A stretch of DNA of 5,886 nt from JASJBU01 sp965372385 (GTDB lineage: Bacteria; Pseudomonadota; Gammaproteobacteria; Chromatiales; Chromatiaceae): positions 1 to 5,886 of the forward strand of contig CBDVCD010000232.1 of assembly GCA_965372385.1 (NCBI GenBank), given 5' to 3'. Position 1 is the first letter of the stretch; every line of letters begins with the position of its first letter. A model generated the notes under the pieces. It saw only the letters and a list, made by a program, of their open reading frames with translations, was not told where the DNA came from and ran no database searches. Positions 5,445 to 5,886 of this stretch are shown here, one piece after another. The translations under genes and the position numbers were made by a program.

Positions 5445-5886
5445 TCAGTTGAGGGTTGGAGATTGCCCCGGGATGCCTGTATTCATGGCATCTTCCTTGG
5501 TAGCATTCCGTACCTCAAGGATCTTCACCTTGACCAACAGCGCCTTACCAGCCAGTGGGTGATTACCATCCACCGTCAGTTTGCCGTCTTCAATCTTTCT
5601 GACAAAGAAGCTTTTCACCTCCCCGTCATCGTTCTGCATCTGGACTTCCGCGCCCAGTTGCCTGAATTGTGGGGGTACATTCTCAATGTCATCGGTGAAG
5701 GTCAGATCAGGATCATGATCGCCAAACCCATCTTCGGGCGAAACGTTGATCATCACCTCATCACCAACCCCTTTTCCCGCGACCGCCCGATCCATTCCGC
5801 CGATCAGTTCGGTCTCTCCTCCATGGATATAATTCACCGGCAGATCACTCTGCTCCAGGACATTGCCTTCGGTATCTGAAATGGTG
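5445..5886 (-). CDS. SlyD-like FKBP-type peptidyl-prolyl cis-trans isomerase (N-terminus cut by window edge)
   Basis: The enzyme isomerises prolyl peptide bonds and acts as a cytoplasmic folding chaperone. The frame stays open from the right edge, giving 146 residues; about 15 N-terminal residues should lie outside, judged from my memory of E. coli SlyD. The FKBP core shows NYIHGG, TELIGGMDRAVAGKGVGDE and VSPEDGFGDHD, matching the YLHG, LI.GLE.AL.G...GD and AYGQYD blocks of SlyD. The inserted chaperone flap follows (FTDDIENVPPQF through SFFVRKIEDG), then the closing strand with DGNHPLAGKALLVKVKILEVRNAT. A GTG at 5837 could be mistaken for the start, but conserved FKBP sequence (TISDTEGNVLEQSDLP) continues upstream of it. 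The tail after NAT is only about 17 residues and lacks the histidine- and cysteine-rich metal-binding extension of E. coli SlyD, so a role in nickel delivery is unlikely. It ends 227 bases before glmU. Confidence 0.92.
   Translation of the reverse strand, partial: TISDTEGNVLEQSDLPVNYIHGGETELIGGMDRAVAGKGVGDEVMINVSPEDGFGDHDPDLTFTDDIENVPPQFRQLGAEVQMQNDDGEVKSFFVRKIEDGKLTVDGNHPLAGKALLVKVKILEVRNATKEDAMNTGIPGQSPTLN

Overview
The window looks like ordinary chromosome from a gammaproteobacterium. The evidence is the GlmU and GlmS proteins, which match the Escherichia coli enzymes in length and catalytic residues, a desaturase of the Pseudomonas DesA type, a SlyD-like FKBP prolyl isomerase, and a REP-type palindromic repeat whose GTAGGAGC head is common in Pseudomonas and its relatives. 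The genus cannot be fixed from the sequence alone.

All five protein genes lie on the minus strand, so they read from right to left. At the right edge (5445-5886) is a SlyD-like FKBP peptidyl-prolyl isomerase that lacks its N-terminus. A 227-base gap rich in TTGAC/GTCAA half-sites follows. Next come glmU (3847-5217), a 156-base leader and glmS (1858-3690). After glmS is a small lipoprotein of the LEA14/WHy family (1324-1788). A 359-base gap (965-1323) then holds a perfect palindrome, a two-unit REP element with terminator-like hairpins, and a candidate promoter and operator. The last gene, a membrane fatty acid desaturase (2-964), runs off the left edge and lacks its C-terminus.

glmS and glmU encode the committed and final steps of UDP-N-acetylglucosamine synthesis: GlmS makes glucosamine-6-phosphate, GlmM (not in this window) isomerises it, and GlmU acetylates and uridylates it. 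The product feeds peptidoglycan and lipopolysaccharide. The lipoprotein sits 69 bases after glmS with no terminator between them, so it probably shares the transcript. The desaturase appears to be a separate unit with its own promoter, insulated by the REP element.

I found no mobile element with a transposase, no CRISPR array, no RNA gene and no clear sign of a new system. The most interesting material is non-coding: the REP doublet with conserved hairpins of diverged sequence, the palindrome over the desaturase promoter, and the half-site cluster ahead of glmU.
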